Below are positions 32,935 to 44,821 of a stretch of DNA of 64,000 nucleotides, in pieces. The first letter of the stretch is position 1. Each line of letters opens with the position of its first letter. This DNA is from Pomphorhynchus laevis (taxonomy: Eukaryota; Acanthocephala; Palaeacanthocephala; Echinorhynchida; Pomphorhynchidae), in contig WNNJ02001468.1 in NCBI GenBank assembly GCA_012934845.2, positions 186,001-250,000 of the forward strand. The letters run 5' to 3'. A program made the translations under genes and the position numbers. The notes below the pieces were generated by a model. The model had not been told where the DNA came from and did no database searches. It saw only the letters and a list, made by a program, of their open reading frames with translations.

Positions 32935-35735
32935 GACTTTCAAAGAAGGAGAAAATCATAGGGAAGCATCACATCGAATTTTGGATTTCAATTCATTGAT
33001 TGTATGCACCGCAACAACATCAACTGGAAGACGATTCCAAACATTCACCGCTCGATGGGACATTCGGAAATGACGAGGGTATTTTCCGTGTTCATGTACC
33101 ACCAGTACTTTCAAGTGCCCTCTACGTCCATCGAGTTCGACTCTATTTGCTGGAAAATTTTATCTTTATTAACTAGTCGATACAAAGCTAGAAGGTCGAA
33201 AAGAAAGAATCTTTCACGCACTGTCGGCATATTCAAACTTTTTATTCGTGTTTCATAGGGAAGATATCGTACCTGAGGACATAATTTCGTAAACCGTCGA
33301 AGTATGCGCTCTAATTGATCAAGTTCTGTACGCGTATACGGAAAGACTACTGGCGACACATATTCTAATATCGATCTTATAAGAGCATTATATAAATGCA
33401 CAACACAAACGGGAGATAAATCTTTAAAGCAATTTTTGACAATATAGGTCATTCTTTTTGCTGCGTTACAAATCCTATCAGTGTTAGCACGTGTTTTCGG
33501 ATTGTTTTGAACAATTATACCAAGATCATGAATGGACTGCGTGGTAACAACAAACTCATCGCCAATAAAATATTCCTGACTCACATTGCTATGACCTAAT
33601 CTCATATGTGCACACTTTTTAATATTCAATACAATTCCAGTGTTTAAGGACCATCGATAAACAATGTTTAGGATATTTTGAAAGTTATTTCGATCCTTGT
33701 TGCTTTTAATTAATTTTCATACATTTACATCATCGTCAAAGCTAAAACACTACAATCCTCAATTAAATCTAGTAGCTGATTTATAAATAATTTATATATA
33801 ATTCCGTGAGCAGACAAAACAGCTGCATGGCTATAGTCTTGTATGTTATAATAATAAATATGTTAAACAACAAGAGCCTAAGACTGATCCTTGTGGTACT
33901 CCTGAGGTAATAAGACGATAATACGATATACATTGACCTACAAGAACAACAAAGGATCAATATTAAAAAAATCTTGAATCCAGCTTATAATCGAGCGATT
34001 GACTTTATAAGACTCAAGGGTGGAAATTAATATTTCGTGGGATACCCTATCAAAAGCCAGACTTAAGTCAATAAATATTACGTCGATACAGTACCCGTTA
34101 GCAACATGTCCAACCCAATCTTCACGAGCATGTTATAAGTTTGTAAGACATAAACGCCGAGGGCGAAATCCATGCTGTGCATTATTGAGAATTATCAGCG
34201 AACTCAAATGATCATATATGCGTCTGTTTAGTATGCGCTCAATCACTTTGCATACAACACTAGTTAAACTTATTGCCCTATAGTTATCCGGATCATCTTT
34301 TTTCGCCATTTTTATAAATTGGTACTATAATCGCTTTTTCCAGGCAGCAGGTAACTTCGAGATGCGCAAGCTCAGCTCAAATATGGAGGCTAATGGCTCA
34401 GCCAGAACATGAGCAGGTAACTTAAGAAGTTGGGGGTGAATATCATCTGGGCCTGCCGCTGATGATCTAGATAACCTAGCCAATTCAACAAAAATCTCAT
34501 GTGATGTTATCGTTTAAACTGGAGAATCAATTTCTACCTGTTGTGATGCTGCATCTCCACATATGCTGGAGAAAGCATCTGGTGTGTTAGCTCAAAAGCG
34601 GATGCAAACACTTCTGCCATGCTGTCTGACGGTGTCACTCGAGTGTTACCGTCTTTTAAAGATGAAATAGCTGGTTGAGGGGCTCTGGATCCTTTCACAT
34701 AAGCCCAAATTTTTTTTGGTTCTGTATCAATTTGTAAATCTAATTGATCTTCAAAACTTTGCCTTTTTGTAATCTTAAGGCGACTGACGAAATTACGGAG
34801 CATTGTATACCGCTTTTTAAAATTATTCTGATGACGACTTAGTTCAAATAGTCGATTCCTATATTTGAGAGCATATCGCAATTCAGTGTCAAACCAAGGA
34901 GGGTATTTGGCTTTACTTTTTGATACTCTACGAAGTGGTGCAAACTTATCTGCAAGAGCTACTAAACCTGGTTCAATAACATGCTACCTTACCTCATGTA
35001 TTCACTAGCACATTTGAATGATGTTCTTAGTGCCGACTCTCGTAATGAGTCTTCATCAATTTGTTGCCAAGATCTGTTCGACACTTCTTTCCACTTTTGA
35101 AATCATACACCTTGAAAAATAATTGAAGATCATTCAATGATCTCTCAATCCAATAGGACTCTGATAGCTTATATAACCCACACTTGTAATTAATTTGGAA
35201 AATACCAAATCTAGACAAGATTCCTGGTTTTGCGCGAATCTGGTGGGCGACTGCACATGTTGATCTAAGATGAGATCATTTGTAAGAAAATTCCACGAAT
35301 CCATATATGATGTGGAAGAACCACTATCCAAAACATAATTCCCGATGTGACCAGCTGAGGGTATATTAAAATCGCCAACTAGTAGATATTCTTCAAGCTC
35401 AGAACAGTGACTAATTAGTGTAGAGAATTCATGATTCAATACGGATGATTGCGGCGACCTGTAGCACACGGCAATGCCTAAGGGACCTCCGAAGTGTGAA
35501 AAAATGACTGAGAGAAACTCAAACGTGCCCAGTGCATTTTTAAAATTACGAGTGGAAATAATATTTAAGGATGTCGTAATATAGAGAGCGCAGCACCTCC
35601 ACCCTTCCGAGAATCGCTATCAGATCTCAACAAATTATATCCCATAATAGCAATCGAACCATCGGAGATATCACGATGCAGGCATGTTAAAGTGAGAGCC
35701 ATGATCGCTGGTTCATTTGAGATGACCCATGCCTT
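32935..35735 (-). mobile_element. Jockey/CR1-like LINE, broken
   Basis: On the minus strand the endonuclease end is at 35469-35134 (LLVGDFNIPSAG, LDLVFSKL). The EN-RT linker is at 34881-34534 and decayed RT palm at about 34300-33700. The RT C-terminal region is at 33629-33111, with ILEYVSPVVFPYTRTELDQL and RFTKLCPQVRYLPYETRI. Several frameshifts and stops separate the parts. Its sequence is related to, but distinct from, the open RT at 25.0-26.7 kb. Confidence 0.8.
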
Positions 35736-35892
35736 AATTAAAAAAATATTTTTTTACAAAAAAAAATATTTTTTTTACCTTTTTAAAAAAATTAACAGCT
35801 TAAACAAACAATCAACCCAGTTCCAGATCAATCAAGTTCAAGATCAATCCAGTTCCAGATCAATCCAGCAAATTTAACAGTTTTAACGCACA

Positions 35893-36249
35893 ATGACGTC
35901 GATCGGAGGACGAAAGAAGACAGCTACGACCGACACCAACTGTGCTCAACTACAAGTACAGTGCTCGGCACACGACTGTAGCGTCTGGACAACAATCGCA
36001 TGCGAAAACAGTAAGCCTAAAGAAGACTTCCTATGCGGCTTTTGTGCCAATAAACTAATACGCGACCTCTCCCATAAGAACATATCAACCTCCTCCAACG
36101 TGGCCACTCAAACCACTCCAGTAGTTTCTGATATCATTTGTCAACCTACTGATTCGGTTACTACATACACTTCTAATCCCATGTCTTCACTTCCCGACAC
36201 CCCAGTATCTTCCCTTCTCTATCGTTTATCAATAACATACATCCCTTAA
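35893..36249 (+). pseudogene. CR1-like ORF1 start with PHD-like zinc finger
   Basis: A frame of 118 residues. Residues about 17-55 hold a Cys-rich block: VQCSAHDCSVWTTIAC, then FLCGFC. It fits the second half of a PHD finger, a domain known in ORF1 proteins of CR1/L2 LINEs, where it is thought to aid RNP formation. A Ser/Thr/Pro-rich tail follows. The frame is cut off early compared with the same region in the 30.8-32.2 kb copy. Confidence 0.7.
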
Positions 36250-36662
36250 TCAAAATAACATCCACAAACCACCACAATCTTTCCACTCATAACCTTTCCT
36301 CACATCGCTCACCACCCTCTATATTATCCGAATCCTCTTAGTCTTCCGCTGTTGAATCTACTCCCTTGATATCCTCAACTCCCAGCTCTACTATAGTGAC
36401 CTCTCCAACTCACGTTACTCGTCCTCCTTTACGAAAACGCTTTCCTTCTAGCGATCGTTGCGTCATCGTAACTAATATAACTTCTTCCACCTCTTTATCT
36501 CCACAAGCACGTCTCGACCACAATGTTTCCACATTCAGATCCATCCTCTCGTTTCTTGTTCCTGCGGATAACCCATCCTTTTTCAACAACATCTTTCCTG
36601 TCGTACTCATCCGCCTTAATAAATATTCTCAATCTAATCCTTCCCAGACCCTCTGCTAAAAA

Positions 36663-37382
36663 TTGTTTTCAAGCATTGCTCTCACGCGTCTTCTGTCCTT
36701 TCCCAACGATTCAAACCTATGTCGTCTTCAGCCACTCGCATTTTCCCCGATCGCACACCCTCCGAAATCGCTCAACTCTCATCTGCCCGCATCGAAAAAC
36801 GCCGTCTCGAGGAAAACGGCGAAACATCTCTCTCCATCCGAAACATCGACGGAAATTTTCAAGTTGTCCACACCCGCCCAAAAATTCGATGGCGCTACAT
36901 CTCCCCTATGTGTCTTCTCCACTAGCCCCTACAACACTACACACGGTTTTAGCCTCGGTCACCTCAACACTAGATCTATTCTCAATAAATCCGATCTCAT
37001 CCTCAACCTATTCACTAAGCAATCCATCGATCTCTTCTGCCTCACCGAATACTGCCACTCCGATTCTGACGACCTCTCCATCCCCCGTTTGCTCTCTGCC
37101 GTTTGCTCACTAGTCGAATCCGCTCGCCCCCTCAGCAAATATCTTTCTAAATTCTCTAATTATGGCGACATTGTCGCATTCGCCCGTCACCCCGCGTCTA
37201 GTCACAAAATCATTTCCCCTTTCACTCCTTACTCTTTTGAACTGCTCACTTGTCGTTCTTCTAACCCGATCACGCTAGATCTCGCCATTGTATACCGTCC
37301 TGGTTCATCAGGTCCTACCTCCATATTTTTCACCGAACTCGCTGACCTTCTGTCCCACTGTGTTTGTACTCAATCCCTTTAA
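36663..37382 (+). pseudogene. CR1-like endonuclease, N-terminal part
   Basis: About 95 residues of ORF1/ORF2 leader are followed by GFSLGHLNTRSILNKSDLIL, the first strand of the LINE endonuclease. Then come IDLFCLTEYCHSD with the active-site Glu and LDLAIVYRPGSS. The catalytic GDFN motif follows in the next frame (VLGDFNIRHDRPSS, 37388 onward), so the domain is broken by a frameshift near 37370. Confidence 0.8.
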
Positions 37383-38673
37383 TCGTTCTTGGCGACTTCA
37401 ACATCCGCCACGACCGCCCCTCTTCCGCCGAGTCCATCCAGTTCATAAACATTCTATCCATCAATAACTACAATCCCATCTCCACTGCCCCAACTCATAT
37501 ACTTTGCGGGGCACTTGACATCATCGCTGTCCCCGATCATTTTACTGCATATACCTCACTGTCCATTTTCGATCCTGGTCAATCCGATCACTTTCTTGTC
37601 ATCCTCGATCTCACTCACAACAACACCCCTCCTCACTCACCTACAATCCTACGTCGCTCTTGGAGAAATCTTGACCTCTCATTCTCTACTCTGCCTTATC
37701 AAAACGTCTCTATCCTATACAACAATAACATATTCCTCTCCTCGCGACCTCGCCTTTCTTTTCGACTCTTAACTCACATCAATTCTCAATCTTCTGGTGC
37801 CCATCAAGCCTCACCCACACCGTCGCTTGCACCGTGCGCCATGGTTTGACATCCAGTGCCTACTCTCAAAGCGTCGACTCCGTCATGCTTTTCGAGTATA
37901 TCACCGCTCTCTCAGACGTGATTTCCGCTCGATCACTCCGTCTTTCCGTGATACCTATCTTGCTCATCGGCGGTCTCATCTCCACCTACTACGTACCAAA
38001 TGCAACTCCTTCTGACAGCATAAAATCATTACTTCATCCAACTCTAAGACTCTATGGCATAATTTTTACGCAATCCGTACTCGCTCCTCTCCGCCGTGCA
38101 ACATAAATCCCCATGATTATTCATCATTTCTCCAAACCAAAGTATCAACGTTTCCCTCTCACATCCCGGTCTCTATCCTATCCAACTCGACCCCGCCTAG
38201 CCACATCTTTCCGGAGCTCTTTCATCTTCTCCCTGTCTCACTTTCCGAAGTATCATCTGTTCTCATGTTCTTGCACAGCAAAACCTCACCTGCCAATCCC
38301 CTGCCTACCCACACACTTAAATTCATATGCTCATCGATATCCGCTTTTTTCTCACAACCTTGTTTAACTCGTCCATCCGCAGTCATATCTTCTCTTCACA
38401 CTGGAAATCCGCAATCGTTCGTGCCCTACTATAGAAACAATCGCTCGACCCCTATCTTTCCTCTAGCTATCTCCCCATTTGACTACTCCCTACTCTTTCT
38501 AAGCTTTTAGAACACCTTATCTTAATACAGATCGACGCTTATCTCTCGTCATCCAATCTGTACCCTCATTTCTAAACCGCTTCACGCTCTAATCACTCCA
38601 CAGAAATCGCCTGTGTGAAAGTTCTCATCGATCATCCCCATAGTTCACAATCTCACTTTCTTAGTCTTCTATT

Positions 38674-39231
38674 TTGATGATCACCTTTCCCTTAAACCCT
38701 TCGTCCGTGACAAGGTCCGCTCGTCTAACCCTATTCTACGTGACATCCGCAGAATCCGCCCCCTTATCGACTTCCGTTCTTTTATGTCTCTTCGATTACT
38801 GCCTTAGCCTGTTCGTCAATTCTCCAAAATCCATCATCCTACCCCTACAACGAATAATCAACTCCCCCGCTCGAGTGCTCTTACGTCTCCGTCGCTTCGA
38901 CCACACATCCACATATCTTGCCCAACTCTCCTGGCCCACCATCCACATCCGCATCAAACTCCGCTTTCTTCTCGTAACTTTTGCCTCATCGCTGTCGGAT
39001 CCCCATCGTTCATCAACCTTCCTTTATTGGACGACACTCGCCCCCTCGCTATCGCTGCATTCCTGTTATTCCCTCTTACTCTATGTTCCTAATTTCACCA
39101 ACAATTATGGTCTCCGATTTTTCCTCGCCGCCGCCTCTCTCGCCTGTAATCCACTCCCTCTCGACGTCCGCCGCGCTTCTTCCTTTATCACATTCAAACA
39201 CCTCCTCCGTTCACACCTTCTCGACACATGA
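38674..39231 (+). pseudogene. CR1-like RT C-terminal region
   Basis: Carries FDYCLSLFVNSPKS, LPLQRIINSPARVLLRLRRFDH, a LSWPTIHIRIKLR block equivalent to LHWLPV in CR1/L2, and a final LACNPLPLDVRRA. The RT catalytic motifs lie upstream in other frames (38110-38660). Confidence 0.8.
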
Positions 39232-39371
39232 TTTACATCTTTGTTTTGTTGTGGTCATGTAAGCGGGCGCTGGCACGCATTTGCCACGTTAAATAAATCT
39301 TTTTTAATAACATGTGTGTGGAGGAGGTCACGCGATCATGGTTGGATATGGTGGTTATATATTATCGAAAA

Positions 39372-42100
39372 AGGATTTATTTTAACGTGGCTAATGCGTG
39401 CCTACGCACGCTTACATGACCATAGGTATGGCGCACGCTCACATGACCACGGAGGAAGTATTTGAGTAAGCGCGATGGACTTCCAGAGGGAGCTGATTCG
39501 AGGCGAAAGAAGGGTTAGAAAGGATCAAAGACCGTAGTTGTTGGAGTAATTGTGAACGTGGAGTAAGATGAAATGAAGGGGACGGAGAGATAAAGAGAGG
39601 TGGGGGCGAGTGTTGTCTAAGAAAGGGAGGGTGATGAACGATGGGGAGCCGACAGCGATATGAAGAAAAGTGAAGAGAAGAAGGCGAAGTTGAATGTGGA
39701 TGTGGATAGTGAGCCTGGCGCGTTGGGCAAGACGTGTGGATGTGTGGTCGAAGTGACGAAGATATATGAGCACTCTAACGGCAGAGTTGATGATGCGTTG
39801 TAGGGGTAAAATGATGGATTTTGGAGAATTAGCTAAAAGGCTGAGGCAGAAATCTATTTTTGAGAGCAGAAGCGATGAAAGAAGATACATACAAGAACGG
39901 AAGTCGATACAGAGGCGGATACGGCGAATGTCACGAAGAATTAAGTTAGGCGAGCGGATTTTGTCACGGACAAAGGGTTTAAGGGAAAGGTGATCATCGA
40001 AATGGAAGCCTAAGAAAGTGAGATTATGGACTTTGGAGACGATTGATGCGGCAAATAATACAGGGGGAGGAGATATGTAAGGTTGACGGTGGAAGATCCA
40101 CATCATTTTTGATTTGTCGTGGTTTAGAACGAGATGAATATGGGAGAGACTTTTGTAAATAGAAGAAAGACAGTTGGTGGCAAAAATTCCGATATAGTGT
40201 ATGCTATGGGTGTGTTCATGAGCATATATAAGTATGCCATTGGCGTATTGCATGACGTTAAAGGAGTATGGTGTGTAAACAAAGAGAGATCGCCAAGCAG
40301 AAAGATAAAAACAGGGTACCTATGACTGATCCACTTGGGACCCCACAGAAAATAGGGATTAGAGGGGAGGATGATAAATTAGAACAGACGCGAAAGGAAC
40401 GGTCGGATAGATATGAGACAAACCATGCTACGGTGGAGGAAGAAAAGCCGTAATCATAACGAAAGCGAGAAAGGAGGAGGGAGTGGTCGACGATGTTGAA
40501 GGCGGAGGAGAGGTTGAGGGAGCTGAGTACACTATATAGAGCCTTGCCACTAGAAATAAGTATGTCGTTGTAAACTTTCCTGCATGCGATTTCTGTGGAG
40601 TAATTAGAGTGGAAAACGGATTTGAAAGGAGGGTACAGATTGAATGTACGAATGAGTGAAATGTGGGGATTGCTTGAAAGAAGGGAGAGGTCGAGGGATT
40701 GTTTCTTAAGGAAGGGACGAATAATGGCGTATTTCCAGCGTAAAGGGAAGATACAATTGCGGTTGGACGAGTTAAACAAGGTAGTGAAGAAACGGGATAT
40801 CGATGAGCATATGGATTTAAGTTGGGGGGTAGGCAGGGGATCGGCAGGTGAGGTTTTCTTGGACAAGGACATAAGGGCAGATGACACTTCGTCAGGTGAG
40901 ACATGGAACGATGAAATAGTTCCGGGAGGATAAAGCGAGGCTGGGAAAATGGGATGGGATGAAGACGGTGGTGTGAGAGAGCAACGTGGATAGTTTGTTT
41001 TGAAGAAAAAATGAATAATCATGGGGATTTATGCTGCAAGATGAAGAGGAGCGAGCACATAGATACTTAGAGTTGAGTGAAGTGATGATTTTATGCTGCC
41101 AGAAGGAGTTGCATTTGATACTTAGTAGGTTGAGATGAGACCGGTAAGAGCATTATTGGAATCACGGAGAAACAGAGAGAGCGATCGGATATCACGTTTA
41201 AGAGAGCGTTGATATATAAGAAAAGCATGACGGAGTCGACGCTTTAAAAGTAGGCGTTGGATGTCAAACCATGGGGAACGGTGCCATCCACGGTGAGGGT
41301 GAATGTTGAAGGACAAGATAAGATCGAGAGTGAAGGCGAGTTCAGTGTCGAAAAGAAAGCCGAGATTGCGAATGAGAATGATGTTATTGTGAAAAAGAAT
41401 TGAGACGATTTGAGTAAGGCAGAGCGGAGAAGAGGAAGATTACGATTTCTCCAAGAGCGACGTAGATGGTAGGTTTGTGATGCGGGGTGTGGTTGGAAGT
41501 AAGATTAAAGGTGACGAGAAAGTGATCGGACAGATCAGGATTGGAGATAAACAGTGAGGTGTAGGCAGAAAAACGATCGGGGACAGCGATAATGTCGAAT
41601 GCTCTGTCAAGGATATGTGTGGGGGCAGTGGAGATGAGTTCGCAGTCGTAGTTGGATAGAATGTTTATTAACCGGATGGTATGGGTGGAAGAGGGGCAGT
41701 CAAGGTAGGTGTTGAAGTCGCCAAGAGCGAGTGAAGCGATGGTGGAGAAAGAACAGTGAGACAGGAGGTCAATGAGTTCGGTAAAAAATATGGAGGTAAG
41801 AGCTGATGATCCAGGACGTTATACAATGGCGAGATCCAGAGTGGTCGGGCTAGATGAACGACAATTGAGCAATTCAAAAAGCAAGAACTGAAAGAGGAGT
41901 GATTTTGTGAAGAGACGCGGGGTTACGGACGAACGCGACAATGTCGCCATGATTAGATTATTTATAAGGGGATGAGCTGAAAAGACGGGCGGATTTGACT
42001 CGTGAGCAAGTGGCAGAGATCAGACGACGAATGAAGAGGTTTTCGTAATTAGTGTCAGGATTCGGTTAAGCAGAAGATATCGATGGATTGCTTGGTTGTT
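39372..42100 (-). mobile_element. CR1/L2-like LINE, broken, tail-to-tail with its neighbour
   Basis: Minus-strand copy with the 3' terminal hairpin (GCGTGC CTAC GCACGC near 39400) and RT C-terminus plus palm end (40253-39525), where the YADD box has decayed to QYANGI. The RT fingers/palm are at 41022-40258 (LNLSSAFNIVDHSLLL, GVPSGSVIGTLFL). A linker (about 41316-41122) and endonuclease remnants (41877 to about 42080) follow. Only about 70 bp separates its 3' end from that of the plus-strand copy, so two insertions met tail-to-tail. Confidence 0.88.
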
Positions 42101-42224
42101 TTCCAACAAACAAATGCGTTAACATTCTAATCAGATTTGTGAGTTTTGTTTGTAATACATGCATAATTTAGTTTGAAACAATGTTCGAGTGTACAACACT
42201 TTATCAAAGTGATCTCCTTAAAAT

Positions 42225-44300
42225 TTAATCAGCGAAGTATTCGGGGATCGCCGAATTGCACCGGAAAAAGTTCACATGTTTTAGACCACATAAGAATTGG
42301 TATGTATATGTTCTTATTTTATTTAAGTAAATAAAATAAGTAATATTTGTTCTCAGTAACATTGTGCGCCATATGGTACAATTTAATCGTTCGGACTCTG
42401 AATTACTTTTAGGGCGAAAAGGTGAAGAATGTCTTGAAATTACGCCCATTTCCAAAAGCCAAGATTTTAGTTCCGTTGAAACGAAACTAGTCCCCCGATC
42501 AGAATGTATGTAACTAGGGCATCTGCGGAGTGAAAATATAGTTTTCAGGCATTCGATGACAGTTGACGTTGTCATATCCTTGATTGCAAACGCAAATGGA
42601 TAGCGACTATATTCATCGATAACTGTGAGAATGTATCGAAACCCTAATTGAGTTTTGGATAGAGTTCCTTTGAAATCTATAGACAATCTATCGAGTGGGT
42701 GATTCGCTTTTATCGTGTGGACGTCATCCGTAGGTTTGAAAAAGCGAGGCTTTACCCGACAACATATCTCACAACAAGAAGTTATTCTTCGAATATTGTC
42801 TCGTGAGAATGGTACGTTCTGAGATTTCACGTAGTGGTACATAAGAGTCACTCTAGGATTAATTAGTTGGTTGTGTAGTTCCATCAATTTTTTTATTAGC
42901 AGTTGCGTAGCACACATCACGATACATAGCGTCAGCTGAGACGTTCATTCGTCCAGGTCAATACTGAATTTCGTATTGGTAACATGCAAGATCCATTCGC
43001 CACCTCATGATTTTTGCATTCTTAATCTTGCCACTTCTTTCCCGATCGAACATAAACGATACAGATCGCTGATCTGTGATTAACGTGAAAAGTCGTGGTG
43101 CTAGATAATGTCTCCAGTGTCTAATTGACTCTACTATTGCGTATGCTTCCTTTTCAACGATGCTATGTCTCTTTTCGTGTTTTTTAAGGGTTCGTGAAAA
43201 TAACGTTAACGATCTGTCCTGCTGGAATAAGGTGGCACCGATAGAATGTTCGGAACCATCAGTCTCTGTAAACGGCTCGTTATCGCTTATTGTATGTACG
43301 ACGGCATTAATTATCTATTCTTTTAATATGTTAATTGCCTTTTGTACTACTTTATTCAATGGAAATTCCACGTATGCACCGGTAAGTTGAGCGACTTTCG
43401 CTGAAAAATTCGGTGTTAACTTGTCTTTCGGAATTTTACTTCCTTTGACGGCAGACAGGCGAGCGGGATCTGGTCGTAGTATATCGTACGATATCTCATT
43501 GCCGAGACATTTCATGGATGTTAGACGATATTTGCTTTTCTCTCGGTTTATTTCTCGCCCTTGCTTAGATGCTGCTAGTTCAAACAGTTTTAAGTTATTG
43601 TCGTGTTCGCTCCATGTTTTCTCAACAATAACTATGTCATCGAGGTAAGAGTAAACCCCCGAAAGGTTGTTTGTTTTTATAAATTCGTTGAGGAACCTCT
43701 GGAAGGCTACTACCCGGTTTGTAACACCCATTGGAATGCGACAGAATGGGTAGAGCTTCCCACACGCCTCAAAATCTGTGTAAGACCTTTCTTGAGAACA
43801 TATTGGTACCTGATAGTATGCCTCTTTAAGATCAAGTTGTGAGAAGTATCTATTTTTCGATATTTCATTTAATAAATCTGATAGTTTGGGGATAGAGGAT
43901 AAGCGTCCAGATAAGTGAAGAGATTTATAGTTTGTGAGAAATCTACGACCAGTCTTTTTCTTCCATTTGTTCGTTGGGTGATTACGATCTGTGCCCACCA
44001 TGGAGAGAAACTTTTTTTCAATAATTTTTGCTTTCAACATTCTGTTGATTTCTTGATCAATAAATATCTTATTGATCAATATCTTATCTCTTTTTTTATT
44101 TAATTGTCGGCTTTTTGTAGCGATCGAACGACAGTCGTTTGATAGATTTCAGAATAATTTTGGTGTATTTATTGTTTTTATACTAGCAACAGTCATTTTA
44201 AATTCGTTCATTGATCCGCCAAAATGAATATTACAGCTTTTGTGTCTACTTAGAAATGGTAAACCGAGTATTGTTTCTTCGCATATGTTAGGTAAAATAT
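42225..44300 (-). mobile_element. Ty3/Gypsy fossil: protease end, RT-RNase H, integrase
   Basis: LTR-retrotransposon pol on the minus strand. The parts are the end of an aspartic protease (about 44290-44200), RT (44079-43315), a worn RNase H/linker region (43300-42950) and an integrase with zinc-binding and catalytic core regions (42920-42225). No LTRs are seen and gag is absent. The upstream side is cut by the CR1-like LINE at 44310. Broken, with several lesions; medium to old by appearance. Confidence 0.85.
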
Positions 44301-44309
44301 AAAAAAATT

Positions 44310-44820
44310 ATTTTAACATGGCAAATGCGTGCCAGCGCACGCTTACATGACCACAACAAAACAAAAATGTAAATCATGTGTCGAAAAAGTGTGAACGGAG
44401 GAGGTGTTTGAATGTGATAAAGGAAGGAGCGCGGCGGACGTCGAGAGGGAGTGGATTCCAGGCGAGTGAGGCGGGGACGAGGAAGGATCGGTAACCATAG
44501 TTGTTGGAGAAATTAGGAACATATGGTATGACGGGAACGCAGCGATAGCGAGGGGGCGAGTGTCGTCTAAGAAAGGAAGGTTGATGAACGATGGGGATCC
44601 GACAGCGATGAGACAAAAGTTACGAGAAGAATGCGGAGTTTGATGCGGATGTCGATGGTGGGCAAGGAGAGTTGGGCAAGATTTGTGGATGTGTGGTCAA
44701 AGCGACGGAGACGAAAAAGCACTCGAACGGCGGTGTTGATTATTCGTTGTAGGGGTAGGATGTTGGATTTTGGAGAATTGACGAACAGGCTAAGGCAGTA
44801 ATCGATTTTAGTGAAAATCC
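44310..44820 (-). mobile_element. CR1/L2-like LINE 3' fragment
   Basis: The 3' terminal hairpin near 44325-44345 and RT C-terminal region (SKIDYCLSLF-type start, LPLQRIINTAVRV, VPASLAWNPLPLDVRR). It is truncated at about 44815 in the same AAAATCGATTACTGCC region where the 30.8 kb copy's deletion begins. It lies head-to-head with the next copy. Confidence 0.85.
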
Positions 44821-44821
44821 T

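Larger units (their letters stand above)
35740..39300 (+). mobile_element. CR1/L2-like LINE, nearly full length, broken
   Basis: The most complete copy of the window's commonest LINE. Order: ORF1 with a PHD-like zinc-finger remnant (35893-36249), proline/serine-rich region (to 36660), endonuclease (36900-37600), linker (37650-38060), RT (38110-38660), RT C-terminus (38674-39231) and the 3' terminal hairpin near 39255-39275. It is split into at least six frames. It lies tail-to-tail with the copy at 39372-42100. Confidence 0.88.

Noticed and set aside
36410-36610. Open frames antisense to LINE copies (also 39766-39993, 40622-40933, 45627-45878)
   Set aside because: They lie opposite recognised LINE coding sequence and have the Arg/Glu-rich look of antisense of the Ser/Pro/Leu-rich LINE frame.
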